From contig OY992537.1 of NCBI GenBank assembly GCA_963921195.1, forward strand, positions 35,511,410 through 35,575,409: DNA of 64,000 nucleotides. The letters run 5' to 3'. This document shows positions 1 through 9,921 of this stretch, piece after piece. Position 1 is the stretch's first letter. Each line of letters begins with the position of its first letter. Under the pieces are notes generated by a model that saw nothing but the letters and a program-made list of their open reading frames with translations, was not told the DNA's origin and did no database searches. Made by a program: the position numbers and the translations under genes. This DNA is from Pegoplata infirma (Eukaryota > Arthropoda > Insecta > Diptera > Anthomyiidae).

Positions 1-640
1 AGTTAGCTAACTTTTAGGAAATTTTTAGTTGAGATTAGCATGTTAGCAAAAAATTCTTGTAAACTTCATTTAGCACATTAGCAATTTTAAACAAACTTTG
101 AACTAATTTCTTTTGCTAAATTTGAAATTGAGTTGACAACATTTTTACAAGATTTTTTGCTAACATTAGCAAAAATAAATGGTAAATTTTTTTTATTTTC
201 AGAAAACTTAAAATGGCGCTATCTCGGAAACTAAGCCAGATAGAGCAAAATGGAGGGCATTTTTGGTTCTTAGAATCTCCATACTTTCGCGGGTCCTCTT
301 CACATGTGTGTACCCTAATGGGACCTAACTTTGGATCCAAAAAAGTTAGCATTCCCGAAAATTTTAAAATGCTCATATCTCGGTAAATATTGCCGACACA
401 ACAAAAAGTCCAAAAGAATTTTTGTAGCTCTCAACACGTAGAACATCGGGGTCTGAACCTATTGGGTCCGAACCCAATGGGGTCCTCAGATGTGTAAGAA
501 CTAAGTTAAAGAAAAAAATTTTGTTAACTAATTTTTAGCAAAACGTTTTTGCTAACTTTACCAAAAAAATTGTGGGTTCAAAATCAGCAAATTTTCTTGT
601 AGGTTTACAAGCTTTTTTTGCTAACTTTACAGTTTTTTTT
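1..640. other. Unclassified AT-rich repeat-like stretch
   Basis: There is no convincing gene. The stretch is rich in GCTAAC/TTAGCA words on both flanks (about 1-180 and 520-640). Between them are two loosely similar units, each with a block of the form AAAATG..(C)TCATATCTCGG or AAAATGGCGCTATCTCGG followed by GGGTCCTC and ATGTGT. This suggests an old element with an imperfect internal duplication, cut by the window edge. An 86-codon minus-strand ORF here has no recognisable motif. Confidence 0.4.
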
Positions 641-1412
641 TGAGTGTTGTTGGCATTTTTTTAAAGATAGATCATTAGTTTTTACCTACTTGTGTGGGTT
701 ATTTTTTTGTAGAAAAAAAAATCAAAACATTATTTTTAGAAATTTAAAAATATGTTTGTATCAAGTTAACATTAAAAAATAACGTCACTTTCATTTTTTT
801 TACCAACAAATTTGAAAAAAAAAAAATACCTTACGAAAACAAATTTAAATGATTGTTGTGTTATTTTTACCAACAAATTAAAAAAACACCCACGAAAACA
901 TTAAAAAATAATGATTTCGTATGTTATTTTTTACAATTTTTCTATTTAATTATTTTTTAATAAAAATTTTTAATACAATTTTGGGAAATCAATCCCGCAA
1001 TCAACTACATTCTGGCAAAAAAGTAACAAGTTACAAACATGTTTTTATATTTCTATAAATAAAATTTTTTGATTTTTTTTCTTCAAAAAAATAACCAACA
1101 CAAGTAGGTAAAAACTAATGATTTTTTTCCTTAAAAATGCCAACAATTAAAAAAAAAAATAACGTACACAAATCATTAAAAATTAAAGAGGAATCACTTA
1201 TTTTTACTTACAAAACAAAAATAAATGACTTTAAAAATTAAATGCTAATGAAAGTCTTTATTTTTTATATTGTTATTATTGAAACAAAGAACATAAGTAG
1301 TAATTTAAAAAAACTGAGCGTTAAACAAATAGTTTTTCTTTTAAAAACGACAAAACGTAAAACTTTTTAAATAAACTACAAACTGTTAATGACATAATTT
1401 TTTGAGAGAACT
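641..1412 (-). repeat. Dispersed TIR-type repeat, family H copy 1
   Basis: The right end reads, on the minus strand, CTCAAAAAATTATGTCATTA, the same terminus as the copies starting at 16406 and 44134. An internal inverted repeat pairs about 647-760 with about 1030-1148 (shared words TGTTGGCATTTTT, CATTAGTTTTTACCTACTTG). No coding capacity is seen. The left boundary is uncertain because a GAGTG terminus at 641-646 may belong to a neighbouring element. Confidence 0.5.
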
Positions 1413-1443
1413 TACAGAAAATAAAACAATTAATGATTTTTTT

Positions 1444-1998
1444 TATACCCTCCAACTACAGTATGGGGGTATACTCACTTTGTCATTCCGTGTGTAACGC
1501 ATCAAAATATCGGTCTAGGACCCCATAAAGTATATATATTTATGATCAGTGATCGATTCTAAGACATTCTAGCGATGTCCGTCCGTCCGTCCGTCCGTCT
1601 GTCCGTCCGTCTGTCCGTCTGTCCGTCTGTCCGTCTGTAGTTAACACGATGCAGTCCAAAATAAAAGAGCTAGACTCCCGACATTTGGTACAAATATGTC
1701 TTATATTAATAGGCAGGTTAAGTTCGTAAATGAGCAAAATCGGACCAGGGGGAAAAAAGTTCCCCCTTAAAGAACTAAACCAACCTCTGAAAAAATACAC
1801 TTTTTTACATGTTTTTTTGTATTTTTGTTAAATAAATGAAACATTTGTTATATTTATCGGGATGGGAAGGTGCTGTCAACATCCCCCTGACCCCCATCAC
1901 CCCCCCCCCCCCAAAAAAACGCCCCTGACAATTTTTTTTTTTTACATTTTGGAGGGTATAAAAGATTCGGCACAGCCGAATTTAACGCTCTCACTTGT
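1444..1998 (+). mobile_element. DINE-1/INE-1-like (Helentron-type) element, subfamily A, complete
   Basis: It begins TATACCCTCCAACTACAGTA. It then carries CATTCCGTGTGTAACGC, CCCCATAAAGTATATATATT, CTAGCGATGTCC and a GTCC/GTCT microsatellite (about 1576-1638). It ends GGAGGGTATAAAAGATTCGG with the hairpin TTCGGCACAGCCGAA and a CACTTGT terminus. The order (subterminal inverted repeat, microsatellite, 3' hairpin) is that of Drosophila INE-1/DINE-1. These are non-autonomous and are thought to be moved by a Helentron Rep/helicase, none of which is seen here. Short ORFs across the microsatellite (TDGRTDGR repeats) are not genes. It lies in a T-run, as expected for Helitron-type insertion. Confidence 0.8.
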
Positions 1999-2029
1999 TT
2001 TTAAATTTTTTTGTGGTTAAAAAAAATGT

Positions 2030-2611
2030 CACCCAATTTCTGTACTTTTGCATATTTCAGGATCACCTTCCGGAAAACAAATCAACCAAAGCTGGGTTTC
2101 TTTGAAAATTTCGATTCCAAATGGTTACAAAGGGGGCAATCATGTATACTCTTGGTACTTTTCATGTTTACAGAAATAATGAAACTTGAAATTTGGAATG
2201 TAGGATCCTCCGGCGAAAAAAAAACATTTTGAAATAAAGTACTTTTTTTTGATATTCTGATTCTAAGCGGGAAAAATGGGGTAAAATATGGTACTTTTTC
2301 GGTAACTTCTTTATGTCACTTTAAATATAGATGAACGAAATTTGAATTAAAGGACCCATTAGTAAAAAAAACATGTTGAAAAAAGTACTTTTTAGTTATT
2401 CCAATTTTACTTTTTCTATCTCAAAAAATAATGGTCTTAAAAATTTTTAATTTTGAATGTTGGACCATCAAAAAAAAAAAAAACTTTGTAAAAAGGTACT
2501 TTTTGGGAATTTTGATTTTAAGGGATACACTATTATTATGATACTTTTTTTTATTTCTTCTAAAATAAGGAATTATAAGACACAGCATAAACAAAAACAT
2601 TCTGAAAACTA
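2030..2611. repeat. Dispersed repeat M, left part (GTACTTTTT units)
   Basis: Loosely tandem units of roughly 110-130 bp share AAAAAGTACTTTTT, a phrase like ATTCTGATTCTAAG, and CATTCTGAAAA or CATTTTGAAA. The same repeat resumes at 4723 after a TIR element inserted at a TA. ORFs in the region look like chance openings. Confidence 0.55.
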
Positions 2612-2919
2612 CCCAGGCAGAAAAATACAATCATCAAAGCGTTTTAAAAGTACTAAATGGTGGTACAAGCGTTTCCAGAACGTCATGGTTTTTGTTTTTA
2701 GAGTGCTCTTAAAACGTCCGAATGATAACGTCGTTAAACGCTCATGAGATTTTCATGCACTAAAAAATCGAAAATATGCGCTAAAAAAATCAAAATATGC
2801 ACTAAAAATGTCTGCGAAGTTTGTACTCTTGCCCAAACCATTGAATCATGATAATGTTTTGCTGTATAAATAGGTGATCTTTCTAAAGCAACATTTTTCT
2901 AGAAAAAATAACGCGGTAT

Positions 2920-3985
2920 TAATTTGTCATTCCTAGCAAAACACATCAAAATATCGTTCGAAGACCCCATTACGTTTATATATTATTGATCCGTAAAGGT
3001 TTCTAAGAAATTTTAGTGATATCCATCAATCTATTTGTCTGTGTTTGTCGATAAAAAAACCTTTTTTAGGAAAAAGCGTTTTTAATGAAAAAAGATTATT
3101 GATAAAAAATATTGATCAAAAAAATATTAATGAAAAAAATATTGATGAAAAAAAAAAATATTGAGGAAAAATATATTGATGAAAAAAAAGTATTGAGAAA
3201 AAAAAAATATTGATGAAAAAAAAAAATATTGATGAAAAAAAAAAAATATTGATGAAAAAAACAATATTAACGAAAAAAAAATATTGATGAAAAAAAAATA
3301 TTGAGGAAAAAAAAATATTGATGAAAAAAAAAAAAGTATTGAGGAAAAAAAAATATTGATAAAAAAAAAAATATTGATGAGAAAAAAATATTGATGGAAA
3401 AAAAATATTGATGAAAAAAAAAAATATGGAGGAAAAAAAAAATATTGACGAAAAAAAAAATATTGCGGAAAAAAAATATTGTTGAAAAAAAAAATAAAAA
3501 TGAGAAAAAAAATATATTGATGAAAAAAAAAAAAAAAAATATTGATGAAAAAAAAAATATTGATGAAAAAAAAAAAAAAAAATATTGAGAAAAAAATATT
3601 GAGGAAAAAAAATATTGATAAAAAAATATTGATGAAAAAAAAATTGATGAAAAAAAAATATTGATGAAAAAAAAAAATTGAGGAAAAAAAAATATTGATG
3701 AAAAAAAAAAATATTGATGAAAAAAAAAAATATTGATGCAATATAATTATGTTACGTTTTAATCGCCAGCTGGTGAATATTTGTTTTATTCCCCACGAGG
3801 TGAATTCTTATCCAAGTTACAAACCCAAGTTACAAAAATTTTTGATCTTAAGAAAATGAAAACAGTAATTCCAATTTTCTTTTTTGTTATTCGTTAGCTT
3901 ACTTATATAGTCAAACTGAGGTTGCGTCCTGCAACTTTTTTAAAATTAGGCACCAGCCTAAAAACATTATCATGTTAAAAACCTA
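2920..3985 (+). mobile_element. DINE-like element, subfamily C, with expanded internal minisatellite
   Basis: The 5' part (about 2925-3050) carries decayed DINE motifs: TTGTCATTCC, GACCCCATTACG, TATATATTATTGATCCG and TTTGTCTGTGTTTGTC. An 18-bp-like A-rich tandem tract follows, then CGCCAGCTGGTGAA and CCCACGAGGTGAATT palindromic blocks, then GGTTGCGTCCTGCAAC and GGCACCAGCCTAAAAACATT. The same order, inverted, is at 52762-53610. No protein is encoded. Confidence 0.6.
3095..3740. repeat. Minisatellite, unit close to AAAAAATATTGATGAA
   Basis: About 35-40 variable units of 14-20 bp (A-run plus TATTGATG or TATTGAGG) lie head to tail. Unit length varies mostly in the A-run, as expected for replication slippage. 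The 204-codon minus-strand ORF across it (F/I/N/H-rich) is a by-product of the repeat and is not a gene. Confidence 0.85.
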
Positions 3986-4722
3986 AAAATATGCACTAAA
4001 AAATAAAATATGTGCAATAAAAATCTTGTTTTAATAGGAAAAACTTCTTAAAAAGAATTTAACACAATCTATAAAAAAAAATTTTGAAGAAAAAAATATT
4101 TTTTCTTATTTCCAAATAAATTTTTTAAATTTAAAATGGTTTTTGAAACAAATAAATTTCAATTTGGGTTTTTGCTAATTTATGCCAAAATATGCAAAAA
4201 TATGCACTTAAAAATTGGAAATATGCACAAAATATGCATTTAAAACCAAAATATGCAAAAATATGCATTTTCACCAAAATATGCAAAAATATGCAAAAAC
4301 AAATCGATGCCATTTTAACGCAAATTTCTTGATTCGGAAAGATAATTGGTCGATATCCTTTTTAGACTATCGACAAAAAACATGTATTTGCATGGAAATC
4401 TCATCCCTACTGATTATATTTAAATTTGTAGATTTTTTAATTTAAATTTTTGATACTACTATAATTTTTTACAACAGACTTAAAAATAATTAAGTTAATA
4501 CAAGAGGACTGAGAGAGGATGTGTGCTTCATTCTTCTAAACGGAATGACACAATTATTATATCCCCTACTTTATGGGCAGAAGATATAAAACATTTTTTA
4601 ATTCGTAAAATGGTGCTGTAAAAGCACTTATGAGTTGGTAAAACGAAGCGTCTTCAAAGCGTTTGGAAAATAGTACTTTTAAAGCGCTTTATTTTTTGTA
4701 CCATCATCAATTTCTGGCTGGG

Positions 4723-5030
4723 TACCTTTTATAACTTACGATTTTAATGGTGTAAAAATGGTACTTTTTCTATTACCTGTAATAATGGTTCTAAAAACTT
4801 GAAATTGATCATCCAGTAAAAAAAACATTCCGACAAAAGTACTTTTTAGTAAACTGCGATTCTCAAAGGGGGACATTTTGATCTTCTAAAATAATGATAT
4901 TAAAAACTAGATTTTTTGTGGGATTCTCCATCAACACAAATCATTCTGAAAAATACTTTTTGGATTTTCTGGTTCTCTGAGGCTAAAATGGGACTAAAAA
5001 ATTGTACCTACTTGGGTAGTTTTTAGTTTT
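4723..5030. repeat. Dispersed repeat M, right part
   Basis: This is the continuation of the host repeat interrupted by the 2612-4722 element. It has further GTACTTTTT units (AATGGTACTTTTTC, AAAAGTACTTTTTAG) and phrases such as CATTCTGAAAAATACTTT. Confidence 0.5.
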
Positions 5031-5431
5031 CCTAACATACATTTTTTCCTTAAACAAAACATTTTTTATAAACCGCCCCATATATACCCTGCTTCCGTCT
5101 TTATTATGTTAACCTAACAAAGAAATAAAGAAAAGTAACATATTATTTATAAAATGTGTATGCATGTTTTAACAAATTTGCACAAAAAAAATCAAATCGG
5201 TAAATTTTCTTAGAAATAAAAATGTTTGAAATTCCATGAATTGAAAACGAGTAGGAAGTCGAGTGTAAGACAGGAAAAATAAGTTCATTTGCTATAAATT
5301 TATTTAGATTATATTTGATTGTAATTTATGAATTCAAATAATATTATTTACACAAAAAAAAAAAAACATGTACCTACATACATTTATTATGCTGCATGTA
5401 TTAGAATATTATAAAATTCTTTAAAAATATA
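5031..5431. other. AT-rich stretch, nothing recognised
   Basis: I see no gene, tandem repeat or element terminus here. Confidence 0.4.
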
Positions 5432-6810
5432 CAGTATCGGATATAAATATTCACACAGAGTTGTAGTAGATGCAATTTTTTAAAGACCATTTAAAAATAT
5501 CTAAACTTTTTTTTATCAAATGATTATTTTTTAGACAGTGTTTTGTTGGTTATTTATTAAGCTTTAATTAAAGCTTTATAGCGACCAAATTGAGGTAATA
5601 ATAAATGTGCTACGAGGGTCGAACTGGAAATACAAATTATTTATAGATATTAAAAAAAAAAAAAAAAATTTTATAAAAATATATCTAAGTCGATTACACC
5701 ACTCAACACTAATTTTCCGGTTTGAATTCTGGTAATCAATTTTAGTAGACTATGATCTCCTGATTCCAAATCTGTTCTCCAAATTTGTCCATCACAGCCA
5801 GATTTTTAGTTATTCACTGTTGAAAATGCGAAAAATTACGATTTTTGCATTATTTGAAAGCCTGCACAGCAGCCATTCAGTGGAATACAATTTTGGTATA
5901 AAGCGCAAAAGTATAATTTGTCTATGGTCTCCAGCATAGAAAACAATTTTTTTCTAATTATTGCGTTTGGTTGGGTTACACTTGCACGTTAAAATGACAC
6001 TGTTAAAATTACCATTTTTGTATTTTTTTTTTGATATTTTTCAAAGAAAAACTAAAAAAATAAATATTTGAGAAATTTAAGTTTTTTGTGTTATTTTTCG
6101 TATACACCGGAAGATATCTTTAATGGATTTAAAAGTCTATAAGAAAGAATGAACTTTTGCCAAAATTTTGAGCTCATCACAGTAAAGATAGATCATCTGG
6201 TTTTTGTTTTAGAGCCTTTTAAAAATGACGCTTTTTCTAATTTTTTTTACAGTGCTTTTTTAAAATACTTGTTTGGCCAATAATAGTGCAACAATTTCAA
6301 ATTTTTTTGATCATATATTTGAGATCATAGTTCAAAAGTTCAATTCTACTCTTACGCTTTATACTAGATTTTTATTCCACCCAGTGGCTGCTGCGCAGGC
6401 TTTCAAAAAAGGCAAAAATCGCGTTTTTTTCGCATTTTCAACCGCGAATAATTAAAATTCTAGACGTGATGGAAAAATTTGGAGCACAGATTTCGAATCA
6501 GCGAGTCAAATTCTTTTATATGAAACTTCAAACAGGAGCCAAAAACCTTCGATTTGTTGAGCGGTGTTATTTACAAATTTGAAAATAACAAATATCTATA
6601 AATAATTTGATTTTCTAGTTCGACCCTCGTAGCATATTTATTATTAACTGAATCTAGGCGCTATAAAGCTTATATTAAAGCTTAATAAATTAGCTATAAA
6701 ATACTGTTCAAATTTATACTCGTTTGATAAAAGAAGTTTGATATTTTTTAATGTGTCTTTAACAAATTACATCTACTATAGCTCTGTGTGAATACTTTTG
6801 TCCGGCACTG
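5432..6810. mobile_element. Foldback (long-TIR) Tc1/mariner-like element with TA duplication
   Basis: The ends are CAGTATCGGATATAAATATT on the left and, reverse-complemented, CAGTGCCGGACAAAAGTATT on the right, each flanked by TA (5430-5431, 6811-6812). The outer arms pair over about 260 bp (shared words TATTCACACAGAG, GCTACGAGGGTCGAACT, TTATTAAGCTTTAAT). Centred inside is a second inverted-repeat unit (5696-6567). The whole element could fold into one very long hairpin. The terminus resembles Tc1-like ends (family knowledge, from memory). No transposase is encoded. Confidence 0.7.
5696..6567. mobile_element. Inner inverted-repeat unit, copy 1
   Basis: The arms of about 210 bp begin ACACCACTCAAC and end GTTGAGCGGTGT. 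Shared words include TTTTCCGGTTTGAA, AGTTATTC, TTGAAAGCCTGC and CAGCAGCCA. A second copy at 58531-59428 lacks the outer arms, so this unit probably moves or duplicates on its own. Confidence 0.65.
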
Positions 6811-6812
6811 TA

Positions 6813-7310
6813 TATATACGAACTAATCAAGGGGAAAGTAAAAAGAAATATTTATGTTTTTCTTAAACATTTAAAATAATTTTAAATAAGGAATTTATAT
6901 AAAGTTAATCGTAAAACAACAAAATAAAGTAAAATTCTTTCTTTTAGCCGAATTCAATCGAAAGAAATTTTTTAAGTAAAAAATATAATTATTTTTTCTA
7001 ACATTAGAGGTTACAAACAAAACATTTAAAAAAATATAAATGCAATTATTTTGCTAAAATTATTTATAAATTTTAATTTAATCCTTTCCCCAACATAAAT
7101 AAATTTAAGTCAATTAAATTTATTTACTTAAACAAAAAAATAAAACTTCATTAACTTGGAAAAAAACTTTTCTCTATTTCTGAAATTTTTTTTCTTTGGT
7201 CAATGCGCCAACTGGCACAAAATAAGAATTAAATTATTTCATAACACTGGGCGACAGGATTTTGTATCTTGACTTGGTTCAAAAAAAAAAAAAATCAAAG
7301 TATACCATTA
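6813..7310. other. AT-rich stretch, nothing recognised
   Basis: It is dominated by short A and T runs. I see no gene or clear repeat terminus. Confidence 0.4.
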
Positions 7311-7460
7311 CACTCAAAGAAAAAACTTCTTCATATTGATGAAAAGCTACATCAATATGATGAAATGTTGCATAAATGTTCATCCTATGTATCGTGTCAT
7401 CAATATGATGAAGCGGTGTCATTAATATGATGAAGCGTGTCATCAATAACAAGAATTTAT
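7311..7460. repeat. Dispersed repeat E (ATCAATATGATGAA cluster), copy 1
   Basis: It starts ACTCAAAGAAAAAACTTCTT and holds about five copies of a palindrome-rich word near CATCAATATGATGAA. Related clusters are at 21541-21660 and 23228-23385. It may be the end of a TIR element, but no matched second end was found. Confidence 0.5.
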
Positions 7461-7581
7461 TGTTATTTAACAAATAAGAAAAAAAATATTCAATTTTATT
7501 TTATTTTGATTTATTATTTTAGTTATTTTTATTATTAACAAGAATTTATTTTTATTTAAAAAATAAGGAAAAAAATATTCA

Positions 7582-7778
7582 TTTTTTTTTTTTTTTATTT
7601 TATTAAGAATAACCATATAATTACAAATTATATACTAATTTTACCTAACTGAGAACTGGTAACAATGACCTTCGTCTCGTTGTAGCGAATCAGACCAAGG
7701 CCTCTGGTGGGAATCGAACCCACGACCCCCAGACTCATAGGCTAGCACGCTACCAACTAGCCTACTGGGGCGCCTAGG
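7582..7778 (-). mobile_element. tRNA-derived SINE with 8-bp target-site duplication
   Basis: On the minus strand the head is tRNA-like: GCCCCAG, a box-A-like TAGGCTAGTTGGTAGCG, an anticodon-arm-like stretch, then a T arm GTGGGTTCGATTCCCACC containing a perfect box B (GGTTCGATTCC). The acceptor stem pairs imperfectly (5 of 7 by eye). A tRNA-unrelated body follows (AGAGGCCTTGGTCTGATTCG), then a tail of TTCTTAATAAAATAAAAA type. AATATTCA flanks both sides (7574-7581, 7779-7786). The A-rich tail and duplication show retrotransposition by a LINE partner. It is not a functional tRNA gene. Confidence 0.85.
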
Positions 7779-7816
7779 AATATTCAATTTTATTTTGATT
7801 TATTATTATATTTTAA

Positions 7817-8040
7817 CATGATAATGTTTTTAGTCTGGTGTCTAACTTTAAAAAAGTTTCAGGACGCCACCTCTGTTTGACTATATAAGCTAACAATTTA
7901 CGAAAAAGAAAACAAGAATTACTATTTTCATTTTCTTAAAACCAAAAACTTTATAAAACCGTTTTTCACCAGCTGGTGAATAAAAAGTAACATAATTATT
8001 TTTCAACAAAAAATTTTTTTTTTTCATCAAATTTTTTTTT
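7817..8040 (-). mobile_element. DINE-like subfamily C fragment
   Basis: Shared words with 52762-53000 appear in the same order: AACATGATAATG, GGTGTCTAA, CAGGACGCCACCTC, TTTGACTATATAAGC, CACCAGCTGGTGAA, AAGTAACATAATTATTTT. The rest of the element is missing. Confidence 0.55.
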
Positions 8041-8084
8041 TCACCCTCCGATCTTCATGAAATTTGGATATGTTGTTAAGAACC

Positions 8085-8600
8085 AAAATTAATTTGACAC
8101 GTATTTTTTTAGCGGCCCAAACTCACTTTTAGGGGGGGGGGTCGATTTGTATGGGGGGAAATTGACCTTTTTCAGTTTTTAACGATATACGCCTATTTAA
8201 ACAAAATAAATATAGGCATGTGTGGCATCAAATTAAAATACCTATCTCGTGATGCTAACAACGCGTTGCAACGGGTCAAAGAAGTTAATATTTTTCGACT
8301 TATTAACAAAAATGTCCAAAAATTTTGGTAGTTTACTCAATATGACGAAAAGTTGTGCATGTTTGGACACGTGCTTAGCACACGTAGATAGGTTTTCTAA
8401 AGACCTTTCATTTGGTATGTAACATGACTAGGTTTCGTTGAATAATATAGGAGATAAACGAAAAAACTGAAAAATGGCCTTGTCTTCCCCCTCCTTTTTA
8501 CCCCCTAAATGTGAATTTGGGCCGCTAAAAAAAATACGTGTCCCTTTATTTTTTCTGCTCTACAAAAAAAAACCATAAAGATCCGCGGGTGACACTAGGG
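8085..8600. mobile_element. TIR element remnant, GCGGCCCAAACTCAC arms
   Basis: The left arm (about 8096-8140: GACACGTATTTTTTTAGCGG, then CCCAAACTCAC) is mirrored at about 8500-8545 (TGTGAATTTGGGCCGC, AATACGTGTC). The right outer end carries ACTTCCCTTGT, the terminus also used by the 49815-50403 element, so the two may belong to one superfamily. The left outer end is not found. Confidence 0.5.
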
Positions 8601-9031
8601 AGACTTCCCTTGTTAGTGATAGAGAGTATATATAAGTTTGTCATTCCGTAAAAAAGTCTGGCAACACTTGTGGTAATTAGTCGAAATAAAGTAAAGCTCA
8701 GATTAAAAATAACTTTTTGTATAAAATTTAACCCTTAAAAACGTTACGGAGCTTTGAAAGTTAAATTCGATTCAGTAAATTAAACGGGAGCAATGAAGTT
8801 TATCGTTGGTATAGTGATAAACATCTAAAAAACATGTATTAAAAGTGTAAAAATCTATAGAAAAGATCAACAAATCTAAAAAAAAAAAAACTGTTATAAC
8901 AAATAACCAGCACAGCTGTTCAGTAGAACTAAAGGCCAACCGTTTGCAACATCTTTATGCATTTAATCTTTATTAGCAGTTAAACAAAGCATCCTAAAAG
9001 TATGCTATAATTTTTTTAAAATTTTTACATC

Positions 9032-9874
9032 ATGTCTCAAATCACATCCCCAGTAGGAAATACAACGGAAACATCACATGATGTTAATAAAGCAGTTGGC
9101 ATGATGGCAGTGAAAGATCTCATGGAGATGATGCAGGGTTCAATTTCGGCTATTTTGGATGAAAAACTTATAAATTTACCCAATAAACAAGATCTTGAAA
9201 ATATAAAAACAAAATTTGAATCGTTTACAGCTAAAATTAATGATTTAGTAAATGAAAATCAAATACTTAAGGAAAAAATTAAAGTTTTAGAAGATAATAG
9301 AAATAAAGATCATGCCACTATTACGCGTTTAGAGGAGTATATGAAAAGAAAAAACGTTATTATTCGTGGGGTATGTCCAAAGAAGTCAGTATATAAAGCT
9401 GTGAACCACATCATTAAGGTAACTCTGAAAATAAAATCCCGTATAGAATTTGAAATAAAATCCCGTATAGAATTTGAAAATATTCGGAAAATATATGAAG
9501 ATGAAGGGAGATGTACTGTGGTTGTGGAATTAAAAACCGAAAGAATGGTCCAGGAAATACTAAAGCACACGGGCAACCTTAAAGGCACATCAATAAGCAT
9601 TGAACTTGATTTAGGAGGAGAACGGTTACAAGATAAGATGGTCATGATGCAACTTAAAAAAGACATTATATTTATTAGTAAAGATCAAAGAGTTAGTGTT
9701 CGAAACGACAAGATAAAAGTAGAAAATGAGTGGTTCAGATGGAATAAAAACAAGGAGCTTGTATGTAATGATAAGAAACCGGAAGAGGTTTTGCAATCGT
9801 TATATGGTGATAAAATAAACTGTTTAGATTTAACATATAATAATATTTTAAACAAAATAATTTCAAAAAACTAG
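9032..9874 (+). CDS. Retrotransposon ORF1 protein (coiled coil, nucleic-acid-binding type), 280 aa
   Basis: The frame is intact from ATG 9032 to TAG. Residues about 25-110 are rich in heptad-spaced I/L/M with K/E (for example LENIKTKFESFTAKINDLV), predicting a coiled coil. A motif of the type LEEYMKRKNVIIRGV follows; it resembles the junction before the RRM-like core of L1-type ORF1 proteins (family knowledge). No CCHC zinc knuckle is seen. Such proteins coat the element RNA. A tandem 24-bp duplication (9431-9454, 9455-9478) adds eight residues (IKSRIEFE twice) without breaking the frame; it looks recent and may disturb the fold. The upstream start in this frame is used because it precedes the coiled coil. 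ORF2 follows 47 bp downstream. Confidence 0.8.
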   Translation: MSQITSPVGNTTETSHDVNKAVGMMAVKDLMEMMQGSISAILDEKLINLPNKQDLENIKTKFESFTAKINDLVNENQILKEKIKVLEDNRNKDHATITRLEEYMKRKNVIIRGVCPKKSVYKAVNHIIKVTLKIKSRIEFEIKSRIEFENIRKIYEDEGRCTVVVELKTERMVQEILKHTGNLKGTSISIELDLGGERLQDKMVMMQLKKDIIFISKDQRVSVRNDKIKVENEWFRWNKNKELVCNDKKPEEVLQSLYGDKINCLDLTYNNILNKIISKN

Positions 9875-9921
9875 ATAAAACGGTTGATTTTAATGAAAAT
9901 GTAAGTCATGAAAAAACGGGT

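Larger units (their letters stand above)
2612..4722. mobile_element. 2.1-kb TIR element inserted at a TA dinucleotide
   Basis: The termini are CCCAGGCAGAAA on the left and TTTCTGGCTGGG on the right, with TA on both sides (2610-2611, 4723-4724). Joining the flanks restores the repeat-M phrase. The arms pair imperfectly over about 150 bp (about 2612-2760 with 4600-4722; shared words AAAGCGCTTT or AAAGCGTTTT, AAAAGTACT). The interior has many copies of AAATATGC (2765-2815, 3985-4025, 4190-4310) and a nested DINE-like copy (2920-3985). No transposase ORF is visible, so it is non-autonomous. TA duplication fits Tc1/mariner-like insertion, but the superfamily is inference. Confidence 0.6.

Noticed and set aside
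116..376. 86-codon minus-strand ORF at the window start
   Set aside because: It covers part of a repeat-like stretch and lacks any protein motif.
3127..3741. 204-codon F/I/N/H-rich ORF on the minus strand
   Set aside because: It is produced by the AAAAAATATTGATGAA minisatellite. No conserved domain or unique sequence.
7690..7771. Functional tRNA gene on the minus strand
   Set aside because: The acceptor stem is imperfect, an SINE body and A-rich tail follow, and a target-site duplication encloses the unit.
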